From AP-15 sp963733945 (GTDB taxonomy: Bacteria > Pseudomonadota > Alphaproteobacteria > ATCC43930 > CGMCC-115725), in assembly GCA_963733945.1 (NCBI GenBank), contig CAVTFD010000050.1:1-64000 (forward strand): DNA of 64,000 nucleotides, read 5' to 3'. This document shows, piece after piece, positions 50,029-59,705 of this stretch. Below the pieces are notes generated by a model. The model did no database searches and was not told where the DNA came from. It was given only the letters and a program-made list of their open reading frames with translations. Both the position numbers and the translations under genes were made by a program. Every line of letters begins with the position of its first letter. Position 1 is the stretch's first letter.

Positions 50029-50040
50029 CACGACGGGCCG

Positions 50041-51339
50041 ATGAGCACACTGTTCGAGAACCAGGCGCCGCGGCCGCTCGCCGATCGGCTGCGGCCGAAA
50101 AGCCTCGCCGAGATCTTGGGCCAGGATCATCTGCTCGGGCCGCAAGGGCCGATCGGACGCATGGTGGCGAGCCGGCAGCTGTCCTCGATGATCCTGTGGG
50201 GGCCCCCCGGCTGCGGCAAGACCACGGTCGCGCGGCTGTTGGCGCACGGGACCGACCTCCACTTCGAGCCGCTGTCGGCTGTCTTTTCCGGGGTTGCCGA
50301 TCTGCGCAAGGTGTTCGACGCGGCCAGGAAGCGGCATGAGATGGGCCACGGCACGCTCCTCTTTGTCGACGAGATCCACCGCTTCAACCGCGCCCAGCAG
50401 GATGCCTTTCTGCCGGTGGTCGAGGACGGCACCGTGGTGCTGGTCGGGGCCACGACCGAGAACCCGTCTTTCGAGCTGATCGGGGCGCTGCTGTCGCGGG
50501 CCCAGGTCCTGGTGCTGCGCCGGCTCGGCGACGACGACCTCGAAACCTTGCTGCGGCGGGCCGAGGATGCGCTCGGCCGTAAGCTGCCGCTGACCGGTGA
50601 CGCCCGCGCCGCGTTGCGTGCGATGGCCGATGGCGACGGCCGCTTTCTGCTCAACCTGGTCGAAGAGATCGCCCGGCTGCCCGCCGAAACTGCGCTCGGG
50701 CCAGGCGAGCTTGCCCGTCTCGTGCAGCAGCGCGCTCCGCTCTACGACAAGGCGCAGGAGGGCCATTACAATCTGATCAGCGCGTTGCACAAATCCCTGC
50801 GCGGCTCGGACACAGACGCGGCGCTTTATTGGCTCGCGCGCATGCTGGCCGGTGGCGAAGACCCGATCTACATCTTGCGCCGGCTGACCCGCGCCGCCGT
50901 CGAGGATATCGGGCTTGCCGATCCACAGGCGGTGGTGCAAGCGCTGGCCGCATGGGACACATACGACCGGCTGGGCTCACCCGAAGGCGAGTTGGCGATC
51001 GCTCAATGCGTGATCTATCTGGCGACCGCGCCGAAATCGAACGCGGCCTATATGGCCTTTGGCGAAGCTCAACAGATGGCGCGCGAGACCGGCTCGTTGA
51101 TGCCGCCAGTGCACATTCTGAACGCCCCGACACGGCTGATGCGCAATCTCGGTTACGGCAAGGGCTATGTTTACGACCATGCCACCGAGGAAGGCTTCTC
51201 GGGCCAGAACTACTTCCCGGACGGGACCGCGCGCCGCACCTTCTACCAGCCGAGCGAACGCGGCTTCGAGCGCGAAGTCAAAAAGCGCCTCGATTATTGG
51301 GGCAAGCTGCGCGATCGGGCGGCCGGACTGCCACCATGA
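50041..51339 (+). CDS. rarA: Replication-associated recombination protein A (AAA+ ATPase)
   Basis: 432 residues of the MgsA/RarA clamp-loader-like ATPase that acts at stalled replication forks. It has PLADRLRPKSLAEILGQDHLLG at the N-terminus, Walker A GPPGCGKTT at 54-62, Walker B LLFVDEIHRFN, and the sensor GATTENPSFE. The C-terminal MgsA domain (GSDTDAALYWLARMLAGGEDP, MARETGSLMPP) is complete. It begins 12 bases after the AT-rich pseudogene and overlaps rluC by four bases (ATGA). Confidence 0.96.
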   Translation: MSTLFENQAPRPLADRLRPKSLAEILGQDHLLGPQGPIGRMVASRQLSSMILWGPPGCGKTTVARLLAHGTDLHFEPLSAVFSGVADLRKVFDAARKRHEMGHGTLLFVDEIHRFNRAQQDAFLPVVEDGTVVLVGATTENPSFELIGALLSRAQVLVLRRLGDDDLETLLRRAEDALGRKLPLTGDARAALRAMADGDGRFLLNLVEEIARLPAETALGPGELARLVQQRAPLYDKAQEGHYNLISALHKSLRGSDTDAALYWLARMLAGGEDPIYILRRLTRAAVEDIGLADPQAVVQALAAWDTYDRLGSPEGELAIAQCVIYLATAPKSNAAYMAFGEAQQMARETGSLMPPVHILNAPTRLMRNLGYGKGYVYDHATEEGFSGQNYFPDGTARRTFYQPSERGFEREVKKRLDYWGKLRDRAAGLPP

Positions 51340-52325
51340 CCAACTCCGTCGAGACGGTGACCGTCGACGGCGAGGACGGGCCGGTTCGCATTGATCGCTG
51401 GTTCAAGCGCCATTATCCGGCGCTGGCCCATGGCCGGCTCGAAAAACTGCTGCGCACCGGCCAGATCCGGGTCGACGGCAAACGCGCCAAATCGGGCGAT
51501 CGAGTGATGCCCGGCCAGGCGATCCGCGTCCCGCCGCTGGATGCAGCGCCGTCCTTGGCATCCGCCGCGCGGCGGCCGTTGCTCCCCGCCGACGAAGCGA
51601 TGCTGCGGAACGCGATCCTGCACCGAGACGAGGCGGTCATCGTGATCAACAAGCCGCCCGGCCTGGCGGTTCAGGGCGGGACCCGGTCCGAGCGCCATCT
51701 CGATGGTTTGTTGGACGCGCTCCGCTTTGGCCATGCCGAACGGCCGAAGCTTGTTCATCGGCTCGACAAGGATACCAGCGGCGTTCTCGTGATCGCCCGC
51801 AGCGCCGTGGCGGCGGCGTTTCTAACCCGGGCCTTTCGCGAAAGGACGACGCGAAAGATCTATTGGGCGCTGGCGGTCGGTGTCCCGAAACCGCCGCAAG
51901 GACGTATCGCTCTGGCGCTCGCCAAGCGCTCCGGCCAGGGTGGCGAACGCGTCCGCGCCGACCCCGACGAGGGCAAGCACGCGGTCACCTATTACCGCGT
52001 CGTCGACAGCGTCGGCGAGCGGGTGAGCTGGCTCGCCCTGCTGCCGGTCACCGGGCGCACGCACCAGCTCCGCGCCCATTGCGCCGCGATCGGTGCCCCG
52101 CTTCTCGGCGACGGCAAATACGGAGGCGCCGCCACGCATCTCGCCGGGCCGTCGGGCGCGCGGCGGCTTCATCTGCATGCGCGCGCGCTGTCGATCCCGC
52201 ACCCGCGTGGCGGAATTCTGAAGATAGCCGCACCGCTGCCGCCGCATATGCGGCAGGGCTGGGAATTCTTCGGCTTTTCCGCCGATGTCGAGGATCCATT
52301 TTTGGGACTGGATCTGCCGGAATGA
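51336..52325 (+). CDS. RluC/RluD-type 23S rRNA pseudouridine synthase
   Basis: 329 residues that convert selected uridines in rRNA to pseudouridine. An S4 domain is at about 18-66 (RIDRWFKRHYPALAHGRLEKLL). The catalytic domain carries HRLDKDTSG with D144, and VTGRTHQLRAH. The start at 51336 overlaps the rarA stop as ATGA; a longer frame upstream (to 50829) is only an overlap with rarA. The exact target uridines (RluC or RluD type) cannot be told from sequence alone. Its stop overlaps the next gene. Confidence 0.92.
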   Translation: MTNSVETVTVDGEDGPVRIDRWFKRHYPALAHGRLEKLLRTGQIRVDGKRAKSGDRVMPGQAIRVPPLDAAPSLASAARRPLLPADEAMLRNAILHRDEAVIVINKPPGLAVQGGTRSERHLDGLLDALRFGHAERPKLVHRLDKDTSGVLVIARSAVAAAFLTRAFRERTTRKIYWALAVGVPKPPQGRIALALAKRSGQGGERVRADPDEGKHAVTYYRVVDSVGERVSWLALLPVTGRTHQLRAHCAAIGAPLLGDGKYGGAATHLAGPSGARRLHLHARALSIPHPRGGILKIAAPLPPHMRQGWEFFGFSADVEDPFLGLDLPE

Positions 52326-53029
52326 AGCGATTCTATCAACAGACCGGGATCGTGCCGGCGGCAGGCGGTTATGAGGTCGTTCTCGACGGCAAGCCTATCA
52401 AGACCCAGGGAAAACAACCAATGGTGGTACCGAGCGCCGCACTCGCTGGCGCGATCGCTGCCGAATGGGAGGCTCAGCAAGAGGAAATTCGTCCGGCTCA
52501 AATGCCGCTGACCCGATTGGCCAGCACCGCGATCGATCGGGTGGCGCCGCAGCGCGAAGCAATCATGCAGCAGATCGCCGATTACGCCGGGACCGATCTG
52601 GTCTGCTACCGGGCGGTACATCCGCCGGAGCTGGCGATCCGTCAGCATGCGGTGTGGCAGCCGCTGGCCGATTGGGCAGCGCAGCGCTACGCCGCCCCGC
52701 TCGAAATCACCGCCGGAATTATCCCGATACGCCAGCCCGTGGCCAGCCTGCATGCCCTTGCCGCCGCGGTCGCCGGGCATGACAATTTTGCCTTGGCGGC
52801 GCTGCATCTGCTGACCGGGACCTGCGGCTCGCTGGTCATCGCCCTGGCGCTGACCGAGGGCCGGCTCGACGCAGCCGAGGCCTTCGCGGCCTCGCAGCTC
52901 GACGAAAGCTTTCAGATCGAAGCCTGGGGCGAGGATCCGGAGCAAGCCCAGCGTCGGGCAGGCCTAACCGAAGACATCGAGGCCGCGGCGCGGTTTCTCG
53001 CGCTGTTGCGCGCGCCGACCGGCGGGTAG
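52322..53029 (+). CDS. ATP12-type F1-ATPase assembly chaperone
   Basis: 235 residues matching the ATP12 family, which binds the alpha subunit during assembly of the F1 sector; the eukaryotic member works in mitochondria. Landmarks are MKRFYQQTGIVPAAGGYEVVLDGKPIKTQ, PLTRLASTAIDRV, YAGTDLVCYRAVHPPEL, and LAAAVAGHDNFALAALHLLTG. The ATG at 52322 overlaps the rluC stop, and the frame upstream is simply rluC in another phase. The rarA-rluC-atp12 order is the common alphaproteobacterial arrangement. No ATP synthase genes lie in the window. Confidence 0.9.
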   Translation: MKRFYQQTGIVPAAGGYEVVLDGKPIKTQGKQPMVVPSAALAGAIAAEWEAQQEEIRPAQMPLTRLASTAIDRVAPQREAIMQQIADYAGTDLVCYRAVHPPELAIRQHAVWQPLADWAAQRYAAPLEITAGIIPIRQPVASLHALAAAVAGHDNFALAALHLLTGTCGSLVIALALTEGRLDAAEAFAASQLDESFQIEAWGEDPEQAQRRAGLTEDIEAAARFLALLRAPTGG

Positions 53030-53033
53030 CTGA

Positions 53034-53708
53034 TCACTTCGCTTCGAGGAGGTGAAAGACCGACCGGCAGTGCTCGGTAAAGTCTCGCGTCACGATCGAC
53101 CAGCCGCAGCTGTCGAGCCGGTCCTCCCAGACCCGCAGCGAATAATTCCGGTATCCGACTTCCCACTGGTGCCCACCCGGCGGTTCGACCGCGAAGCGCT
53201 TTCGCCACAGCAATTTCTTCATCGAAAAATATTGACGAAACGTGGTCCGGTTCAGATAGAGGTCCAGCGATACCTGGAACGCCATATAGGGGACCGAGAC
53301 GACCAAGTATCTGGCGCCGCTCGCTCGGAAGGTCGACAGGACCGGCCCGACGCGTTGCCAATCGATATGTTCGAGCGTTTCGCAGCACAGGATCGCGTCA
53401 TAGCCGCCGATTTCCTCGCTGCGCAGATCGCAAATGTCTCTTTCAAGATGGGGCACATCCGGATAGGCGAACGCGCGCGGCAGCCGATCGAGAGTACGAA
53501 CATCGTACCCGACATTGACCAAAAGGCTGGTCACCAGCCCGAGCGCCGGTCCGATTTCCAGTACCTTGTGGCAATCGATCGTGCCGAGCAAATGAAGCTG
53601 CATCCATTGCTGCACGATACGCTTCCGCGAGTAGTAGGCGTTCCACTCCTGCCGGGAAAAGTTATTGGCCGTTTCCGTTTCCCGATGTTGGAGATCGATC
53701 GTCGTCAT
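53034..53708 (-). CDS. Class I SAM-dependent methyltransferase
   Basis: 224 residues with a Rossmann methyltransferase fold. Motif I is KVLEIGPALGLVT at about 48-60; DAILCCETLEHI is the motif II/III region near residue 105. The second half is hydrophobic and basic (VVSVPYMAFQVSLDLYLNR) with a C-terminal DFTEHCRSVFHLLEAK. No acceptor-specific domain is recognisable; small molecules or lipids are possible. It starts at the ATG 53708 after 27 further open codons' worth of frame, with no strong ribosome site. It ends four bases after the convergent atp12 gene. Confidence 0.8.
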   Translation of the reverse strand: MTTIDLQHRETETANNFSRQEWNAYYSRKRIVQQWMQLHLLGTIDCHKVLEIGPALGLVTSLLVNVGYDVRTLDRLPRAFAYPDVPHLERDICDLRSEEIGGYDAILCCETLEHIDWQRVGPVLSTFRASGARYLVVSVPYMAFQVSLDLYLNRTTFRQYFSMKKLLWRKRFAVEPPGGHQWEVGYRNYSLRVWEDRLDSCGWSIVTRDFTEHCRSVFHLLEAK

Positions 53709-53748
53709 CGTTCGAGCGCCGATGCCTGCACGCACCTCAGTCCCTAGC

Positions 53749-54165
53749 CTACGCGTTCACCGGTTTTTCGGCGCCCTGTTCAGCCCGGAACTCCGCAAAC
53801 ACCTTGCTCGCCACCATCAGCGACTCGCGGATGATCGGTACGCCGACATAGCCGGACAGGTGCAGCAATGCCTCGGTCAATTCCTCCTCGGTCCAACCCT
53901 GGCGCAACGCCATGCGCAGATGCAGTGCAAGTTCGGGCTCGCGCCCGGTGGTCGTGTCCGAAATCACGCAGATCAGCGCGCGGGTCTTCAGATCGAGCCC
54001 GGGCCGCGTCCACAGTGCGCCGAACACGGTTTCGGTGGCGACGTCTATGAACTTCTTCATGACCGGGTCGCTGTAGATCTCGCGGGCGGAACGCTCGACC
54101 GCCGCATCGCCCATCAGCCGGCGACGCATCGCCGCCCCTTTTTGATAAAGCTCGCTCTCCGCCAT
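53749..54165 (-). CDS. Carboxymuconolactone decarboxylase-fold protein
   Basis: 138 residues of the CMD fold with the cluster LDLKTRALICVISDTTTGREPELALHLRMALRQGWTEEEL split in two halves of the family consensus, then LLHLSGYVGVPIIRESLMVA. No CxxC pair is present. The start at 54165 has GAGGTTAGGACG just before the ATG; the frame to 54255 is not family-like. It is divergent from pccB across 153 bases and tandem with the methyltransferase gene. This is a different branch from the CMD protein at 28395-28946. Confidence 0.85.
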   Translation of the reverse strand: MAESELYQKGAAMRRRLMGDAAVERSAREIYSDPVMKKFIDVATETVFGALWTRPGLDLKTRALICVISDTTTGREPELALHLRMALRQGWTEEELTEALLHLSGYVGVPIIRESLMVASKVFAEFRAEQGAEKPVNA

Positions 54166-54318
54166 CGTCCTAACCTCGATCCGTTGGTCCTCAACGCGCC
54201 GGCAATTCTGCGCTTGATCGCCGGCGCCGAACAAGCTGCACAAAGGCCGAACCAACCGCAGCTCTGGTCGCGGCGCACCGGTTGATGCTATCTCGCCGGT
54301 TCATTGTCGCGAGGCGCC

Positions 54319-55851
54319 ATGGACAACATACTCGACCGCCTGGAAGAAAAGCGGACAGCGGCGCGGGCGGGCGGCGGCGCCCAGCGGGTCGAAGCGCAGC
54401 ATCGCCGCGGCAAGCTGACCGCGCGCGAGCGGCTTGAGCTTCTGCTCGACGCCGATTCGTTCGAGGAATGGGACATGTTTGTCGAGCACCGCAGCCATGA
54501 TTTCGGCATCGACCAGCACAAGGTCCCGGGCGACGGGGTCGTCACCGGCTACGGCACGGTCAACGGACGCCTGGTCTTTGTGTTCAGCCAGGATTTCACC
54601 GTGTTCGGCGGCTCGCTCAGCGAGGCGCATGCCGAAAAGATCTGCAAAGTCATGGACCAGGCGATGAATGTCGGGGCGCCGGTGATCGGGCTCAACGATT
54701 CAGGCGGCGCGCGCATCCAGGACGGGGTCGCCTCGCTCGCCGGCTATGCCGAAGTGTTCGAGCGCAACGTGCTGGCCTCGGGCGTCGTGCCGCAGGTGTC
54801 GATGATCATGGGGCCATGCGCCGGCGGTGCGGTCTATTCGCCGGCGATGACCGATTTCATCTTCATGGTCAAGGACACCTCCTACATGTTCGTGACCGGG
54901 CCGGAAGTGGTCAGGACGGTTACGCACGAGACGGTGACGCAGGAGGAGTTGGGCGGCGCCGTCACCCACACGACGCGCTCGGGGGTCGCCGACCTCGCCT
55001 TTGAGAACGATGTCGAGGCGCTGATCGAGCTGCGCCGGTTCATCGATTTTCTGCCGGCCTCGAACCGCGTGCAGCCGCCGCTGCGGCCGACCGCCGATCC
55101 GCGCGACCGGGTCGAGCCCTCGCTCGACACGCTGGTGCCGAGCAATCCGAACAAGCCTTACGACATCAAGGAGCTGATCCTGAAGATCGTCGACGAGGGC
55201 GATTTCTTCGAAATCCAGCCGAATTTCGCCCGCAACATCATCGTTGGGTTCGCGCGGATGGAAGGATCGACGATCGGCATCGTCGCCAACCAGCCGATGG
55301 TGCTGGCCGGCTGTCTCGACATCGACAGCGCCCGCAAGGCGGCGCGCTTTGTGCGTTTTTGCGACTGCTTCAACATCCCGATCGTGACCTTTGTCGATGT
55401 GCCCGGGTTTTTGCCGGGAACCGCCCAGGAATATGGCGGCATCATCAAGCACGGCGCCAAGCTGTTGTTCGCGTTCGCCGAGGCGACCGTGCCTAAGGTG
55501 ACCCTGATCACCCGTAAGGCCTATGGCGGCGCCTATGACGTGATGAGCTCAAAGCATCTGCGCGGCGATCTCAATTTCGCCTGGCCCTCGGCCGAGATCG
55601 CGGTGATGGGGCCGAAGGGCGCGGTCGAGATCATCTTTCGCGCCGATCTCGGCGATGCCGCAGCGATCGAGGCGCGCACCGAGGAATATCGCGAGAAATT
55701 CGCCAATCCGTTCGTCGCGGCGAGCCGCGGCTTTATCGACGACGTGATCCAGCCGCGCGACACCCGGCGCCGGCTCTGCCGCGCCCTCGCCATGCTGCGC
55801 GGCAAGCAGCTGACCAACCCACCCAAAAAGCACGACAACATTCCGCTGTGA
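54319..55851 (+). CDS. pccB: Acyl-CoA carboxylase beta subunit (propionyl-CoA type)
   Basis: The carboxyltransferase half of a biotin-dependent acyl-CoA carboxylase, which converts propionyl-CoA to methylmalonyl-CoA. 510 residues, the usual PccB length. LTARERLELLLDADSFEE and VVTGYGTVNGRLV are in the N-terminal domain, then NDSGGARIQDGVASLAGY and GPCAGGAVYSPAMTDF for acyl-CoA binding. In the C-terminal domain are VDVPGFLPGTAQEYGGII and VTLITRKAYGGAYDVMSSK. ATG 54319 is taken over an in-frame TTG at 54304 because it yields the family-like MDNILDRLEEKR start. pccA follows after a 118-base repeat-bearing gap. Confidence 0.95.
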   Translation: MDNILDRLEEKRTAARAGGGAQRVEAQHRRGKLTARERLELLLDADSFEEWDMFVEHRSHDFGIDQHKVPGDGVVTGYGTVNGRLVFVFSQDFTVFGGSLSEAHAEKICKVMDQAMNVGAPVIGLNDSGGARIQDGVASLAGYAEVFERNVLASGVVPQVSMIMGPCAGGAVYSPAMTDFIFMVKDTSYMFVTGPEVVRTVTHETVTQEELGGAVTHTTRSGVADLAFENDVEALIELRRFIDFLPASNRVQPPLRPTADPRDRVEPSLDTLVPSNPNKPYDIKELILKIVDEGDFFEIQPNFARNIIVGFARMEGSTIGIVANQPMVLAGCLDIDSARKAARFVRFCDCFNIPIVTFVDVPGFLPGTAQEYGGIIKHGAKLLFAFAEATVPKVTLITRKAYGGAYDVMSSKHLRGDLNFAWPSAEIAVMGPKGAVEIIFRADLGDAAAIEARTEEYREKFANPFVAASRGFIDDVIQPRDTRRRLCRALAMLRGKQLTNPPKKHDNIPL

Positions 55852-55874
55852 GAAAATCGCCGGATAATTCGGCC

Positions 55875-55951
55875 AGATTGCTTCGTTGCTCCGCTCCTCG
55901 CAATGACGGCTCCGTTCTTGCTGTCATTGCGAGCCAAGCGAAGCGATCTCG
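55875..55951. repeat. Two-arm inverted repeat between pccB and pccA
   Basis: Left arm 55875-55908 (AGATTGCTTCG...GCTCCTCGCAATGACG) is mirrored by right arm 55922-55951 (TGTCATTGCGAG...AGCGAAGCGATCTCG). The left arm matches the copy at 788-825. The RNA could fold into a long hairpin that may reduce read-through from pccB to pccA or set their ratio. Dispersed elements of this kind are frequent in alphaproteobacteria. Confidence 0.75.
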
Positions 55952-55969
55952 TGCCGCAGCTTGGACCTC

Positions 55970-57952
55970 ATGTTCCGCAAAATCCTGATCGCTAATCGCG
56001 GCGAGATCGCCTGCCGCATTATCCGCACCGCGCGGCGGATGGGGATCGCCACGGTCGCGGTCTATTCGGATGCCGACGCCAAGGCGCTTCACGTGCGCAT
56101 GGCCGACGAGGCGGTCCGGATCGGACCGCCGCCGTCTGCCGAAAGCTATCTGCGGATCGACCGGATCGTCGAAGCCTGCCGCGCGAGCGGCGCCGAGGCG
56201 GTTCATCCCGGCTACGGGTTCCTGTCGGAGAATGTCGCGTTCGCGAGCGCGCTCGGCGAGGCAGGCATCGCCTTTGTCGGGCCCGGACCCAAAGCGATCG
56301 CGGCGATGGGCGACAAGATCGAGTCGAAAAAGCTCGCCCAGACCGCCGGCGTTTCGACCGTGCCGGGATATCTCGACGTCGTCCCCGATGCCGAAAACGC
56401 GGTCGCGATCGCCCGTGATATCGGCTATCCGGTCATGCTCAAGGCGTCGGCCGGCGGCGGCGGCAAGGGGATGCGCATCGCCGCCTCAGACGAGGAGGCA
56501 CGCGACGGGTTCCGCGCCGCGACGGGCGAGGCGAAGTCGAGCTTCGCCGACGACCGCATCTTTATCGAAAAATATATCGAGGAGCCGCGGCATATCGAGA
56601 TCCAGGTTTTGGGCGATGCGCACGGCAACATTGTTTATCTCGGCGAGCGCGAATGCTCGATCCAGCGGCGGCATCAAAAAGTCATCGAGGAAGCGCCGAG
56701 CCCGTTCCTCGACGAGTTGACACGCGAGGCGATGGGCCGGCAGGCGGTGGCGCTGGCTCGCGCCGTCGATTATCGCTCGGCCGGTACGGTCGAGTTCATC
56801 GTCGACCGCCAGCGCAAATTCTACTTCCTCGAAATGAATACAAGGTTGCAGGTCGAGCATCCTGTGACCGAGCTGGTAACCGGGCTCGACCTCGTCGAAC
56901 TGATGCTGCGCATCGCCGACGGTGAGAAGCTGCCATTTGCTCAGCAAGACATCCAGCTCAATGGTTGGGCGATCGAGGCCCGCATCTACGCCGAGGACCC
57001 GACGCGCGGCTTTCTGCCCTCGACCGGCCGTCTCGTGCGTTACCTGCCGCCATCAGGGGAGGGGCTGCGGCTCGATGACGGCGTCTTCGAGGGTGCCGAG
57101 ATCAGCGTCTATTACGATCCGATGATCGCCAAGCTCTCGGCATATGGCGCCGACCGCGACGCCGCGCTCGACCGTCTGCGCGCCGCCCTCGACGGCTTTT
57201 ATATCAGCGGCGTCCAAAACAACGCGGCCTTTTTGGCCGCGATCGCGGCCAACCCGCGTTTTCGTGCCGGGGCGCTGTCGACAAACTTCATCGCGGAGGA
57301 ATTCCCCGGCGGGTTTGCACCTCCCGCCGATTTTGTCGAGCCCGACCGAATTATCCTGCTTGCCGCCGCGCTCGCGGGACGCCGCGTCCGCGAGGGCGAG
57401 ACCGGGATCGAAGGCAAACTCGCCGGGGGCGGCGAAATTCCCGAGCAATGGACGATCCTGCTCGACGGCACGCCGCACTCGGCGGTGGTGCGGCCAGAGG
57501 GCGGCGATTACGCGATCGAGTTCGGCGAGACGCGCCAGATCGCAAAGACCGATTGGCAGCCGGGCCAAGCCCTGTTGCATGTGTGGATCGAGGCGCATAT
57601 CGCGACCGTGCAGATCGAACGGCTGCCGGGCGCGGAGTTTCGCCTCGTGCATGGCGGCGTCATCCGCCGGGCGCAAGTGCTGTCGCCGCGCGCCGCCGAG
57701 CTTTCGGCGCTGATGCCGCGGAGGAAGGCTGCTGATACCTCACGGCTGCTGCTGTCGCCGATGCCGGGTTTGCTTTCTTCGGTCGCGGTGGCGCCGGGTC
57801 AGGAGGTCAAGGCCGGCGAGGCGCTCGCTATCGTCGAGGCAATGAAGATGGAGAACGTGCTGCGCGCCGACCGCGATGGGCGCATCGCCAAAATTCTCGC
57901 CAAACCCGGAGACAGCCTTGCCGTCGACGAGGTGATCCTCGAATTCGAGTAG
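55970..57952 (+). CDS. pccA: Acyl-CoA carboxylase alpha subunit (biotin carboxylase + BCCP)
   Basis: 660 residues. The biotin carboxylase part opens with FRKILIANRGEIACRIIRTAR, has the ATP-grasp loop KASAGGGGKGMRIA, HIEIQVLGDAHGN and EMNTRLQVEHPVTELVTGLDLVE. The C-terminal BCCP domain has EAMKMEN with the biotinylated lysine K626. Together with PccB it would carboxylate propionyl-CoA (or a related acyl-CoA). ATG 55970 is preferred to a TTG at 55961 because the protein then begins MFRKILIANRG. The gene lies after an inverted repeat, so it may be expressed separately from pccB. Confidence 0.96.
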   Translation: MFRKILIANRGEIACRIIRTARRMGIATVAVYSDADAKALHVRMADEAVRIGPPPSAESYLRIDRIVEACRASGAEAVHPGYGFLSENVAFASALGEAGIAFVGPGPKAIAAMGDKIESKKLAQTAGVSTVPGYLDVVPDAENAVAIARDIGYPVMLKASAGGGGKGMRIAASDEEARDGFRAATGEAKSSFADDRIFIEKYIEEPRHIEIQVLGDAHGNIVYLGERECSIQRRHQKVIEEAPSPFLDELTREAMGRQAVALARAVDYRSAGTVEFIVDRQRKFYFLEMNTRLQVEHPVTELVTGLDLVELMLRIADGEKLPFAQQDIQLNGWAIEARIYAEDPTRGFLPSTGRLVRYLPPSGEGLRLDDGVFEGAEISVYYDPMIAKLSAYGADRDAALDRLRAALDGFYISGVQNNAAFLAAIAANPRFRAGALSTNFIAEEFPGGFAPPADFVEPDRIILLAAALAGRRVREGETGIEGKLAGGGEIPEQWTILLDGTPHSAVVRPEGGDYAIEFGETRQIAKTDWQPGQALLHVWIEAHIATVQIERLPGAEFRLVHGGVIRRAQVLSPRAAELSALMPRRKAADTSRLLLSPMPGLLSSVAVAPGQEVKAGEALAIVEAMKMENVLRADRDGRIAKILAKPGDSLAVDEVILEFE

Positions 57953-57985
57953 ACGCCGCCAGGCTAGGGTGGCGCGTGCTCCGCG

Positions 57986-58831
<846 letters not shown>

Positions 58832-58933
58832 GGCTGTCCTCCGCGCTCCAGTCGAGCTCCCGCGAATACCGTGCCCAGGAGCCGGGCGAATTCACCCTGG
58901 GTGGATGGGCCTTCGCCGGCTATTTTGGCACCG

Positions 58934-59209
58934 ATGAAAACCGTTCGGCTACTGATCGCTGGTAAGGTTCAGGGTGTCGGCTATCGAGCTTGGGCGACAC
59001 GCGTCGCGGTTTCTCTCGGGCTGCGCGGCTGGCTGCGCAACCGCGCAGATGGGACGGTCGAGCTGTTGGCAACCGGCGAGGAAGATGCTGTTGCGGCCAT
59101 GACCGAAGCTTGTCGCTGCGGCCCCTCCGACGCTCGCGTCGACTCGATCGACATACTCGAAGCCGAGGATGCCGGCAACGCTGGCTTTACGGTGCGGGAG
59201 ACGGCTTAG
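58934..59209 (+). CDS. acyP: Acylphosphatase
   Basis: 91 residues; hydrolyses acyl phosphates such as acetyl or carbamoyl phosphate. The two active-site residues are R18 in KVQGVGYRAW and N36 in GWLRNRADG. The ATG 58934 gives the family-typical MKTVRLLIAGKVQGVGYR; a longer open frame upstream has no family resemblance. It is convergent with rplQ, leaving a 63-base gap in which no hairpin was seen. Confidence 0.95.
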   Translation: MKTVRLLIAGKVQGVGYRAWATRVAVSLGLRGWLRNRADGTVELLATGEEDAVAAMTEACRCGPSDARVDSIDILEAEDAGNAGFTVRETA

Positions 59210-59272
59210 GGCGCTCCAGGACGGCCACTATGCAGCCTTCCTCAGAGGACAGGTGATCGTTCAAACTGCCGG

Positions 59273-59698
59273 TTAGGCAGCGTCGGCTTCTTCCTGTTCC
59301 TCGGTCCCGGTCGGCCCCGAGTCCTTGCCCTTGGCCGCCGGGTCGCGATCGACCAGCTCGATTACCGCCATCGCCGCATTGTCGCCGTAGCGGAAACCCG
59401 CCTTGATGATGCGGGTATATCCGCCGGCGCGGCCCGCATACCGCGCGGCCAGAGTCGTCATCAGCTTGTTGGCAAGAGGTGCGTCTTGCAGCCGGGCGAT
59501 TGCCCTCCGCCGGTTGGCGAGCCCGCCATGCTTGCCGAGGGTGATCAGTCGCTCGACGATTGGCCGCAGATCCTTGGCCTTGGGTAGGGTCGTGGTAATC
59601 TGCTCGTGCTTGATCAGCGCGGCGGCGAGATTCTCGAACATCGCCTTGCGATGCTCGGACCGGCGGCTGAAGCTATGGCCTTTCAGGCGGTGACGCAT
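59273..59698 (-). CDS. rplQ: 50S ribosomal protein L17
   Basis: 141 residues beginning MRHRLKGHSFSRRSEHRKAMF, the unmistakable L17 N-terminus, with IKAGFRYGDNAAMAVIELVDRD near the C-terminal half. The last 15 residues are an acidic extension (GPTGTEEQEEADAA) like those of other alphaproteobacterial L17 proteins. It follows rpoA by seven bases and closes the alpha operon. Confidence 0.98.
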   Translation of the reverse strand: MRHRLKGHSFSRRSEHRKAMFENLAAALIKHEQITTTLPKAKDLRPIVERLITLGKHGGLANRRRAIARLQDAPLANKLMTTLAARYAGRAGGYTRIIKAGFRYGDNAAMAVIELVDRDPAAKGKDSGPTGTEEQEEADAA

Positions 59699-59705
59699 CG
59701 GGCCC

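Noticed and set aside
51863..52321. Upstream extension of the ATP12 frame
   Set aside because: It overlaps the 3' part of rluC out of frame; the ATPase assembly factor begins at the ATG 52322.
59210..59272. Intrinsic terminator between acyP and rplQ
   Set aside because: No stem followed by a T-run on either strand in this 63-base gap.
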